Shown piece after piece: positions 57,274-64,000 of a DNA stretch of 64,000 nt (positions are counted from its first letter, which is position 1; the number at the start of each line of letters is the position of its first letter). The notes beneath the pieces are model-generated. The model searched no databases and was not told the origin of the DNA. It saw nothing but the letters and a program-made list of their open reading frames with translations. The position numbers and the translations under genes were made by a program. Origin of the DNA: Deltaproteobacteria bacterium (GTDB taxonomy: Bacteria; Myxococcota_A; Polyangia; Polyangiales; JADJMO01); contig JACPFM010000091.1 in the NCBI GenBank assembly GCA_016182965.1, positions 1 through 64,000 on the forward strand. The letters run 5' to 3'.

Positions 57274-58572
57274 ATGCCGATCGACCCGAAGCGCCCCGCC
57301 GCCAAGGCACCCCCTCCTCCTGCCTCGCGCCGCCCTGCCACCACGGCCGGCGCGCCCATGAGCGAGCGGGGGCCCGGGTTCGTCTGGCTGCTCGCGCCCC
57401 ATCCCGGGCGCGTCCGCGCCATGCCGCTCTCGGCCGGCGGCCTGCTCGGCCGGGGTGAGGAAGCCTCCCTGCGCATCGACGCCCCGGGCGTCGCCCCCTC
57501 GCACGCGAAGGTGGAGCTCGTGGGGAAGGGCCCCGGCCTCCCGGCCGAGATCTACATCACCGACAACGGCACCCCCTCGGGCACCTACGTGAGCGGCATG
57601 CGGGCCTCGCGCACGGTCCTGGCCGAGGGCGATCTCCTCCGGGTCGGCGCCGCCATCGCCCTGGTCGTCGAGCGCGACGTCGGGAGCTACGACGGCGCCG
57701 TGATCGAAGAGGGGGGCCTGGTCCGCGGCCCGCGCAGCCGCCGGGGCTTCTTCGCCGCCGTCGAGCGGGCCATGGCCGAGCCGCGCGAGGGCCGTCGGGC
57801 CGTCGTCGTCGCCGGGCTGCCGGGCAGCGGCCGCCGCACCATCGCCCGACGCATCGCCGAGGCGTGGGCCGCGCCGATCTACGGAGAAGAAGGGCAGCCC
57901 CTCGCGCCAGAGGTCGAGCTGCTATCGATCCGCGACGAGGACGTCGAGGCGGCCGTCGCGGCCGCGGCGGCGCGCGGCGCGGTCGTGGTGCGCGGCCTCG
58001 AGCGGGCGCCGGAGCCTCGACGGGCCGCCCTCGCGCGCGCGCTCGAGAAGCGACGAACGGTGCCGGTGATCGCGCTCGTCGACGATCCCGCGTGGGCGCT
58101 CCCGCCCGATCTCGATCCGCTCTTCGGGCACCGGGTCGACCTCCCCTCGCTCGAGCAACGGCGCGAGGAGATCCCCTCGATCGTCCGTCACCGCTTCGAG
58201 CGCCGCGGCGTCGTCGGCAACCGCCTGTCGATCGAGCTGTACGAGGCGCTCACCCGCGCCGCGTGGCCGGGCGAGCTCGCCGAGCTGGTCGATTGCGTCG
58301 ACAAGATCGCCGCGTCGCACGCGAGCGAGCCGCGCCTCGGCCCCGAGCACCTGGTGCGCCCGCTCTCGCGTCGAGGCGGCCGCGTGCCGGCCAAGGCGCC
58401 GACCGACGACGCGCAGAACGAGGTCGATCGCATCCGCGCGGCGCTCGTCGAGGCCAAGGGCTCGGTGGCCGCCGCCGCCCGCGCGCTTCACCTGTCGCGG
58501 CAGGCGCTCTACCGCGAGGCGGCGCGCCTAGGCATCGACATCCGCCGCACCCGCGAAGACGGCGCCGCCTGA
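57274..58572 (+). CDS. FHA domain - degenerate AAA+ - Fis-type regulator
   Basis: 432 residues from ATG 57274. The FHA domain is at about 45-130 (GGLLGRGEEASLRIDAPGVAPSHAKVEL). Next is a shrunken NtrC-type AAA domain: a loose Walker A GLPGSGRRT near 175, no GAFTGA loop, then the helical part (SLEQRREEIPSIV). The end is Fis HTH (AAALHLSRQ-type: ARALHLSRQALYREAARLG). It lacks what is needed to open sigma-54 promoters, so it may bind DNA and phosphoprotein without activating. FHA links it to the Ser/Thr kinases. Confidence 0.85.
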   Translation: MPIDPKRPAAKAPPPPASRRPATTAGAPMSERGPGFVWLLAPHPGRVRAMPLSAGGLLGRGEEASLRIDAPGVAPSHAKVELVGKGPGLPAEIYITDNGTPSGTYVSGMRASRTVLAEGDLLRVGAAIALVVERDVGSYDGAVIEEGGLVRGPRSRRGFFAAVERAMAEPREGRRAVVVAGLPGSGRRTIARRIAEAWAAPIYGEEGQPLAPEVELLSIRDEDVEAAVAAAAARGAVVVRGLERAPEPRRAALARALEKRRTVPVIALVDDPAWALPPDLDPLFGHRVDLPSLEQRREEIPSIVRHRFERRGVVGNRLSIELYEALTRAAWPGELAELVDCVDKIAASHASEPRLGPEHLVRPLSRRGGRVPAKAPTDDAQNEVDRIRAALVEAKGSVAAAARALHLSRQALYREAARLGIDIRRTREDGAA

Positions 58573-58638
58573 GCCTCGGCTGCGACGGCCCGGGAGCCCG
58601 GGATTGCCGCCGCGCGCGCGCCGGGCGAAACGGCGGCG

Positions 58639-59415
58639 ATGGCGAGTCCCCTCATCCACCTCGAAGGCAAGGTCGCGATCGTCACCGGCGGGAGCCGCGG
58701 CATCGGCGAGGCGATCGCGCGCGCGTTCGCCGGCGCCGGCGCGAAGGTCGTCGTCGCGTCCCGCAAGCAGGAGGGCGTCGACAAGATCGCCGCGGCCATC
58801 CGCGAAGAGGGCGGCGAGGCGCACGGCGTCGCGTTCCACGCGGGCGATCTCGCGCAGCCGCCGAAGCTCCTGCAGGCGACGATCGAGAAGTACGGCCGGG
58901 TCGACGTGCTGGTGAACAACGCCGCCACGAACCCGCACTTCGGCCCGCTGCTGACCGTCGAGTGGGGCCAGTGGCAGAAGACGTTCGAGGTGAACCTGCA
59001 GGGGTACTTCGAGCTCTCGCGTCAGTTCGCCAACCACGTCATCGGCCGCGACGCGCCCGGCGCGATCGTCAACTTGGCGAGCATCGTCGCCTTCGCGGGC
59101 GCGCGGCTGCAGGGCGTCTACGGCATGACGAAGGCCGCCGTCGTCTCGATGACCCAGACGATGGCCGCCGAGCTCGCCGCCTCGAAGATCCGCGTCAACG
59201 CGCTGGCCCCCGGGCTCATCGACACGAAGTTCGCGTCGGCCCTCGTGCACAACCCCGATCTGGTCGGCCGCGTGACGGCCGCGACGCCGATGGGCCGCAT
59301 CGGCCAGCCGCGGGAGATCGCCGGCGCCGCGCTGTTCCTGGCGAGCGATGCGGCGTCGTACGTCACCGGCCACACGCTGGTGATCGACGGCGGTCTGGGC
59401 ATCGCCGGCATGTGA
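58639..59415 (+). CDS. short-chain dehydrogenase/reductase
   Basis: 258 residues. NAD(P) site VTGGSRGIGEAIA (15-27), VNNAATNP, catalytic Ser in NLASIV and YGMTKAA with Tyr and Lys, and the C-terminal SYVTGHTLVIDGGLGIAG. Arg at the second strand end (ASRKQ) favours NADPH. The substrate is unknown; similar ones act on 3-oxoacyl or steroid groups. Its stop overlaps the next gene (TGATG). Confidence 0.93.
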   Translation: MASPLIHLEGKVAIVTGGSRGIGEAIARAFAGAGAKVVVASRKQEGVDKIAAAIREEGGEAHGVAFHAGDLAQPPKLLQATIEKYGRVDVLVNNAATNPHFGPLLTVEWGQWQKTFEVNLQGYFELSRQFANHVIGRDAPGAIVNLASIVAFAGARLQGVYGMTKAAVVSMTQTMAAELAASKIRVNALAPGLIDTKFASALVHNPDLVGRVTAATPMGRIGQPREIAGAALFLASDAASYVTGHTLVIDGGLGIAGM

Positions 59416-60542
59416 TGGCCGATCGGCGCCTCAGCGCGGCGCTGCTCCTCTCGGCGTTCGCCCTCGCCGGGTTGCACGTGCGGCTCTACCGCAGCGAGCA
59501 GCTCGCGCGAGGGCAGGGCACCCTCTCGGTCCCCGCGCGCCTGCGCAGCTGGACGCACGACGTGGTCCCTCGCGATCGGGCGCTCGAGCACGCGATCACG
59601 CTGGTGCTCGACATCGATCTCCGCGAGCCCGTCGTCCTTCGGTTCTCGCGGAGCCCGCGGCTCACCGGCGGTCCGGTGGCGTTCGACGTCCTCGGCAACC
59701 CGGTGTCGATCGCGGCGGAGAGCGTCGGCGACGACACCATCCTCACGTTCCCGCCGCCGCCGCCGGCCTTCGGGGCCGTGCGGCAGATCAGCATCGGCTT
59801 CACCACCGACGCGCCGCGCCCGACGTACGGGTGGGGCTACCGCGCGGTCGCGGTGCCGTGGGCCGCGAGGAGCGCGCCGCCGCGCGTGCCCGCGATCGTG
59901 CAGGCGCACGTCGATCGGACGATCAGCGCGCACGGGTTCCGCTGCTCGGCCGAGCCCGAGGGGCGCGTGTGCGCGATCGACGCGCAGCGCCGCCGCACGC
60001 TGGCGGTGCCCATCGCGCCGGTCGCCGACATGCCGTGGCGGCTGGTCTTCGCGCTTTCGCTGATGCTCTCGGTGTCCGGGGTGATGTACGCGATCTTCCG
60101 CCGCTGGTCGGCGCTCGCCGCGCGCATGGGCGTGCGCGACTCGGCGCCGCTGCCCACCACCGAGGAGGCGCTCGCCGAGGTGTCGCGTCCGTCGCGGCGG
60201 CCGTCGATCATCGAGGGCGATCCGTTCGAGGCGGTCGCGCTCGTCGCGCGCGGGATCGTCGCGGTGCTCGGCGTGGTCGCCTCGATCTTCGTCGTCGGCA
60301 CGGTCGAGGGGGGCTTCCTCCCGTTCGTCGCGCCGCTCGCGCTCTCGCTGTGGGCGCTGGTCGCGGGCGCGGTGCTGGTCCTCGCCGTCGGCGTCGATCG
60401 GCCGCGCGCGTGGGCGGCCGTCGGGCTGCTCGTCGCGCTCGAGATCCTCGCGGTCCACCCGCTGCTGCGCTGGATCGTGCCCGGCGTCGCGGTGCTCGCG
60501 GCCGCCGTGCTGATGCAGCTCACCGCCAGGCAGCAACCCTGA
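59415..60542 (+). CDS. multi-helix membrane protein of unknown function
   Basis: 375 residues. A start helix (LSAALLLSAFALAGLHV), a large beta-rich periplasmic domain to about residue 205 with one Cys pair (FRCSAEPEGRVCAI), then four to five helices (LVFALSLMLSVSGVMYAIF, ALVARGIVAVLGVVASIFVVG, LSLWALVAGAVLVLAVGV, WAAVGLLVALEILAV, LRWIVPGVAVLAAAVLM). I do not recognise a family. Translation-coupled to the SDR. Confidence 0.8.
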   Translation: MADRRLSAALLLSAFALAGLHVRLYRSEQLARGQGTLSVPARLRSWTHDVVPRDRALEHAITLVLDIDLREPVVLRFSRSPRLTGGPVAFDVLGNPVSIAAESVGDDTILTFPPPPPAFGAVRQISIGFTTDAPRPTYGWGYRAVAVPWAARSAPPRVPAIVQAHVDRTISAHGFRCSAEPEGRVCAIDAQRRRTLAVPIAPVADMPWRLVFALSLMLSVSGVMYAIFRRWSALAARMGVRDSAPLPTTEEALAEVSRPSRRPSIIEGDPFEAVALVARGIVAVLGVVASIFVVGTVEGGFLPFVAPLALSLWALVAGAVLVLAVGVDRPRAWAAVGLLVALEILAVHPLLRWIVPGVAVLAAAVLMQLTARQQP

Positions 60543-61200
60543 AGAGCGCGTCGACGAGCGCGCGATCGCAGCGATCGACGATCGCGTCGGCGCCGGCCGC
60601 GATGAGCTCGTCGCGCGTGGCCTGATTGACCGCGACGCCGACCGCGTGTGCGCCGGCCGCGCGCGCGGCGGCGACGTCCTGCAGCGTGTCTCCGACGACC
60701 ACGACCGGACCTTCGCGGCCGCAGCGCGCGATTGCGATGCGCACGACCTCGGCGCGGACCTCGTGATCGCAGCCGTAGCCGCCGCGCGAGAGATCGAACA
60801 CGTCGCCGAGCCCCGCCGAGGCGAGCTTGATCGCGGCGCCCCGCCGCACGTTGCCGGTGGCGAGGCCGACGCGCGCGCCGCGCTCGGTGCACGCGGTCAC
60901 GGTGCCGGCGACGTCGCCGATGGCGCGATACGGCCGCCGCGCGAGCTCGACCTCGAGGTGCTCGAGGTAGCGATCGATCAGCGCCTGCACCTTGTCTTCG
61001 TCGAACGGCAGGCCCGCCCGATCGAGCAACGCGCGCGCGATCGCCCGGTCGGTGCCGCCGGCGAAGCGGATGCCCTGGGTGTGATCGTCGCCGTAGAGCT
61101 CGCGGGACGCGCGCCCCATGGCCGTGCGGCCGGGGCCGGGCGCCGCGCCGTCGAACGTCAGGACGGTGCCGTCGAGGTCGAACAGGGCGATCACGGCCAC
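60520..61200 (-). CDS. HAD-family phosphatase (phosphoglycolate phosphatase-like)
   Basis: 226 residues from GTG 61200 (or GTG 61194). Motif I FDLDGTVLTF, motif II LATGNVRR, and motif IV VVVGDTLQDVAAARAAGAHAVGV with the Lys region in between. The cap domain is the helical C1 type as in Gph. It removes phosphate from phosphoglycolate or a sugar phosphate. It converges with and overlaps the end of the membrane protein gene by 23 bases. Confidence 0.9.
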   Translation of the reverse strand: MAVIALFDLDGTVLTFDGAAPGPGRTAMGRASRELYGDDHTQGIRFAGGTDRAIARALLDRAGLPFDEDKVQALIDRYLEHLEVELARRPYRAIGDVAGTVTACTERGARVGLATGNVRRGAAIKLASAGLGDVFDLSRGGYGCDHEVRAEVVRIAIARCGREGPVVVVGDTLQDVAAARAAGAHAVGVAVNQATRDELIAAGADAIVDRCDRALVDALFRVAAWR

Positions 61201-61316
61201 GGGCGTAGCATCCCCCGGTCCTCCACGACAGGGGGGCCGCTTCGGAGCGCTTCGACCTTCGGCCTTCGAGCCGCGAGGCGTCCGCGGAGCCGCGTCGCCG
61301 CCCGAACTGGCGAGCG

Positions 61317-63317
61317 TCAGGACAGGCGCGCCGACAGCTGCTCCGAAGCGCGCAGCGACATGGCCATGATCGTCAGCTGCGGGTTGACCCCGAGGCTCGA
61401 CGGCATGGCGCTGCCGTCCATCACGTACAGCGACTCGACCTCGTGCGCCTGCTGATCGGGGCCGAGGACGCTCGTGCGCGGATCGGTGCCGATGCGCGCG
61501 GTGCCGAGGGGGTGGAACGCGGTGTTCTCGATGTCGCCCGGCTTGAGCTTGCGACGCGCGAGGGCCTCGACGTCGGCGGCGGTGGTGATCTCCTGCGCGC
61601 CGGCGACGAAGGGGAAGACGCGCCGCGCCCCCGCCGCGCGGTAGAGCTCGACGAGCCGCACCACGCCGCGCTGCAACCGCGCCAGATCGCGCGGGTCGAG
61701 GCTGTACTGGATGATCAGCCGCCCGCCGGGGCCCTCGCGGACCGACCCGCGCCCGCGGTCCTGCACCATCATGCCGAAGGTGGCGAGGTGGGGGAACTTC
61801 GCCATCAGCTCCATGAAGCGCGCGCCGACGTAGGGGATGCCGGTGGAGGTGACGTCGAAGGGCGTCGAGCCGCCCTCCATCATGATCCCGTCGTCCTCGA
61901 GGTCCTCGATGGTGTAGCCCTGGGGGATCCCGCGCGACTGATCGATGACCTCGTCGAAGAGCGCGAGCACCTTCGTCGCCGGGTGGATCGAGAGGTTCTT
62001 GCCGAGCATCGGGTGGCGTAGCCCGGAGCGCGCGAGGAGCAGGGGCGTCATCAGCGCGCCGCCGGCGATGACCGTCGCCGCCGCCTTGACCTTGAACTTG
62101 CGCCCGTTGGCGAGCGTGCCGCGCACGCCGCGCGCGCGGCCGGCGACGATGTCGACCTCCTCGACCCGCGCGGCGGTGATCAGCTGCGCGCCGCGCTTGA
62201 GCGCCTCGGGCACGTAGCTCACGTCGGTCGAGCGCTTGGCGCCGGTCGGGCAGCCGAAGCAGCAGATGCCCTGGCCGTCGCAGTCGGGCGCGTTGCGGCG
62301 CAGCGGCCCGTGGCGCTGCATGCCGAGCGCCTGCGCGCCGCGCTCGATGACGCGACCCACGCCGCCGAGGTGCTCGCGCCTGGCCGGCTCGACGTGCAGC
62401 ATCGCCTCGACCTGCTGGTACCAAGGGTCCATCTGCTCGGCGGAGTAGTCCGACAGGCCGTAGCGATCGCGCCAGCGGGCGAAGACGCGTTCGGGGACGC
62501 GATAGCAGGTGCCGCTGTTGATCACGGTGGAGCCGCCGACCGCGCGTCCGGCGAACACCGGGATGCCGACGTTGCCCCACGCGATGGTCACGCCGGCCTC
62601 GCGGTACATCATCTTCGTGGCCTCGGGCGCGCGGCCGCGGAACGACGAGCGGCGGTGGTAGTCGCCCTCCTCGATCATCAGCACCGCGTGACCGCGCTTG
62701 GCCAGCTCGTAGGCCGCCGCGGCGCCGCCCGCGCCGGTGCCGACGATGACCACCTCGGCCTCGAGCTCCAGCGTCTCGTCGCGCCGGTCTCCGAGCTCAC
62801 GGCCGTCGGTCACCTGCGCCATGTGCCGCGCCGGCTCGTCGCGCACGACCTCGAGCTCGAAGCGGCAGCCGACCTGCTCGAACAGCTTCGGATCGTGGAA
62901 GTGGGCGTACTTCAGCGGCGTGAGCACCGCGCGGAGGGCGGAGCGTTGCAGGTGCAGCGCACCGTTGGCCCACGCATCGAGGAAGACCTCGGCGTCATTA
63001 CGGGACAACCGGGTGAAGGGCCGGCCGCGCGTCGGCACGCTCGCGAGCTCGACCATCCACAGGAGCGGCCGGTAGGACGCGAGGAAGTCCTTCGGCATGC
63101 CCTTCATGAAGCGCAGCAGCTTGGCCAGCGTGTCGCGCCCGCCGCCGGGGAGCGTGCCGTACGCGGGGAGCGCGGCCGCCGCGATCGCCACGACGATCTC
63201 CTGCTCGTGCGCCGAGAGCACCAGCGGCCTCCCGTCGTCGCTGCGGCCCTCGTCACGCCCCTCGTCACGCAAGTGCGGGGACTTCGAGCTCGGAACGCGC
63301 GTCTCGGGCGACATCAT
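61317..63317 (-). CDS. GMC oxidoreductase fused to gluconate-dehydrogenase-subunit-3-like head
   Basis: 666 residues. Residues 30-165 are a helical domain like gluconate 2-dehydrogenase subunit 3. FAD-binding VIVGTGAGGAAAAYELAKRGH follows (190-210), then VGGSTVINSGTCYRVP, the Cys block CDGQGICCFGCPTGAKRS, and the C-terminal FHPLGTARIG and GVNPQLTIMAMSLRA. The Cys block and fusion are typical of long-chain alcohol oxidase-like GMC proteins. It probably oxidises fatty alcohols or sterols. No signal peptide. Confidence 0.9.
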   Translation of the reverse strand: MMSPETRVPSSKSPHLRDEGRDEGRSDDGRPLVLSAHEQEIVVAIAAAALPAYGTLPGGGRDTLAKLLRFMKGMPKDFLASYRPLLWMVELASVPTRGRPFTRLSRNDAEVFLDAWANGALHLQRSALRAVLTPLKYAHFHDPKLFEQVGCRFELEVVRDEPARHMAQVTDGRELGDRRDETLELEAEVVIVGTGAGGAAAAYELAKRGHAVLMIEEGDYHRRSSFRGRAPEATKMMYREAGVTIAWGNVGIPVFAGRAVGGSTVINSGTCYRVPERVFARWRDRYGLSDYSAEQMDPWYQQVEAMLHVEPARREHLGGVGRVIERGAQALGMQRHGPLRRNAPDCDGQGICCFGCPTGAKRSTDVSYVPEALKRGAQLITAARVEEVDIVAGRARGVRGTLANGRKFKVKAAATVIAGGALMTPLLLARSGLRHPMLGKNLSIHPATKVLALFDEVIDQSRGIPQGYTIEDLEDDGIMMEGGSTPFDVTSTGIPYVGARFMELMAKFPHLATFGMMVQDRGRGSVREGPGGRLIIQYSLDPRDLARLQRGVVRLVELYRAAGARRVFPFVAGAQEITTAADVEALARRKLKPGDIENTAFHPLGTARIGTDPRTSVLGPDQQAHEVESLYVMDGSAMPSSLGVNPQLTIMAMSLRASEQLSARLS

Positions 63318-63408
63318 CGGGGCCTCCAGCGTTCGGTCTGAACATTCTGTAACAGCAGAATGATGACCGCGCCAGGGGAAATGTCGCGCCCTTCTCGAGG
63401 CGGGGAGC

Positions 63409-64000
63409 TCAGCGCCGCCGGCGCGTCGCCAGGAGCGCGGCCAGCGCGAGCCCGAAGAGGGGCGTGGCTCCGGCGCTCGCGGGCGCCGAGACCGACGCGC
63501 ACCCGCCGCCGCCGCCGGCCTCGTCGAGGGCCGCGCTCGGGGGCGCGATGGGCGCGCACACCGGCGTGCCCGAGGCGGCGGTGCAGGTGAAGCCGTCGCT
63601 GCACGCGCCCTCGACGCACGGATCGACGCAAACCAGGCCGCCGTTGGCCTCGACGCACAGGCCCGAGCGGCAGACGTCGCCGCTCGCGCACGCGGTGCCG
63701 GCCTTCGCCTTGCGGGGATCGGGGCCGCCCTCGACCCACGGCTCGCCGCCGGCGATCGCGAACGCCTGCAGGACCAGGTCCTTGAAGGTGTCGACGCGCG
63801 TGTAGATGTTCCGCGTCGTGTAGTCCCCGGTGTCGACGCACTGGGTGTAGTCGGGATCGCTGGTCGGATCGTACGGCGCGCCGTTGCCGCCGCGCGAGAC
63901 GACGCCGACCACCGCGCCGGTCTCCATCGAGTACGCGGGGCCGCCGCTGTCGCCGGAGCAGATGCCCTCGCCGATGGCGAACTCGTTCGGGCCGACGGCG
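63409..64000 (-). CDS. trypsin-like serine protease, C-terminal part, MYXO-CTERM-like sorting tail
   Basis: The gene runs off the window; 3' about 197 codons are seen. GICSGDSGGPAYSMETGAVVGVVSRG is the S1 protease active-site block (Ser in GDSGGP). A helix, a Cys-rich spacer of CxxG-type pairs (CASGDVCRSGLCVEANGGLVC), and a GGGGGCA turn lead to PLFGLALAALLATRRRR, a MYXO-CTERM-like sorting tail. So the protease is exported and held at the cell surface. The His and Asp of the triad lie outside the window. Confidence 0.9.
   Translation of the reverse strand, partial: AVGPNEFAIGEGICSGDSGGPAYSMETGAVVGVVSRGGNGAPYDPTSDPDYTQCVDTGDYTTRNIYTRVDTFKDLVLQAFAIAGGEPWVEGGPDPRKAKAGTACASGDVCRSGLCVEANGGLVCVDPCVEGACSDGFTCTAASGTPVCAPIAPPSAALDEAGGGGGCASVSAPASAGATPLFGLALAALLATRRRR

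Overview
The window is GC-rich throughout and reads as the chromosome of a predatory-type deltaproteobacterium (Myxococcota, probably order Polyangiales). The signs are Stig1/RCC1 lipoproteins, a protease with a MYXO-CTERM-like tail (Gly/Ser/Ala linker, one membrane helix, terminal Arg run), FHA-Fis and Hanks-type kinase regulators, and an Alternative Complex III / caa3 oxidase cluster. I cannot name the genus.

Layout. 0.2-4.9 kb: two tandem paralogous Stig1+RCC1 lipoproteins and two small exported proteins. 4.9-6.8 kb (minus): a RegA/RegB-like (ActR/ActS, PrrA/PrrB) redox two-component pair. 6.9-20.4 kb (minus): a probable operon actABCDEF, a small membrane protein, SCO, then caa3 oxidase subunits II, I, III and IV, closed by a terminator. 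It encodes quinol oxidation by Alternative Complex III, electron transfer to caa3 oxidase, and copper delivery. A diheme lipoprotein lies upstream. 21.7-28.2 kb: a hexanucleotide repeat tract beside a RAYT-like HUH transposase, a eukaryotic-type 6-phosphofructo-2-kinase/fructose-2,6-bisphosphatase, divergent arginine decarboxylase, a second copy of the hexanucleotide tract, and two unassigned genes. 28.3-35.4 kb (plus): an exported type II DMSO-reductase-family complex (alpha, beta, heme-b gamma, TorD-like chaperone) with its own moaA. Its N-terminal cluster motif and size recall nitrite oxidoreductase-like enzymes; the substrate is unknown. 35.4-38.7 kb (minus): a MacAB-type efflux system.

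38.9-51.5 kb: a leucyl/arginyl-tRNA protein transferase, an active Ser/Thr kinase, tyrosine phenol-lyase, receiver-only regulators, a YD-repeat protein with a Hint-like end, a PAS-GAF histidine kinase, a pseudokinase, a methyltransferase followed by debris of two genes, and a class II glutamine amidotransferase. 51.6-55.0 kb: a reactive-sulfur module made of an SQR-like flavoprotein, a broken rhodanese, an ArsR-rhodanese fusion repressor, OsmC and DsrE, with a clear promoter/operator between the divergent halves. 55.3-57.1 kb: a third RCC1 protein and tRNA-Gly(GCC), whose 3' end is repeated in the flank. 57.3-64 kb: FHA-Fis regulator, SDR, membrane protein, HAD phosphatase, GMC oxidase, and a trypsin-like protease cut by the window end.

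The strongest leads are the NXR-like molybdoenzyme operon, the RegB homologue that keeps the quinone motif but has lost the redox cysteine, the sulfur module, the insertion in the CuA loop of oxidase subunit II, and the small-scale genome rearrangements (gene debris, tRNA-end repeats, hexanucleotide tracts). All calls are from reading the sequence; no database search was run.
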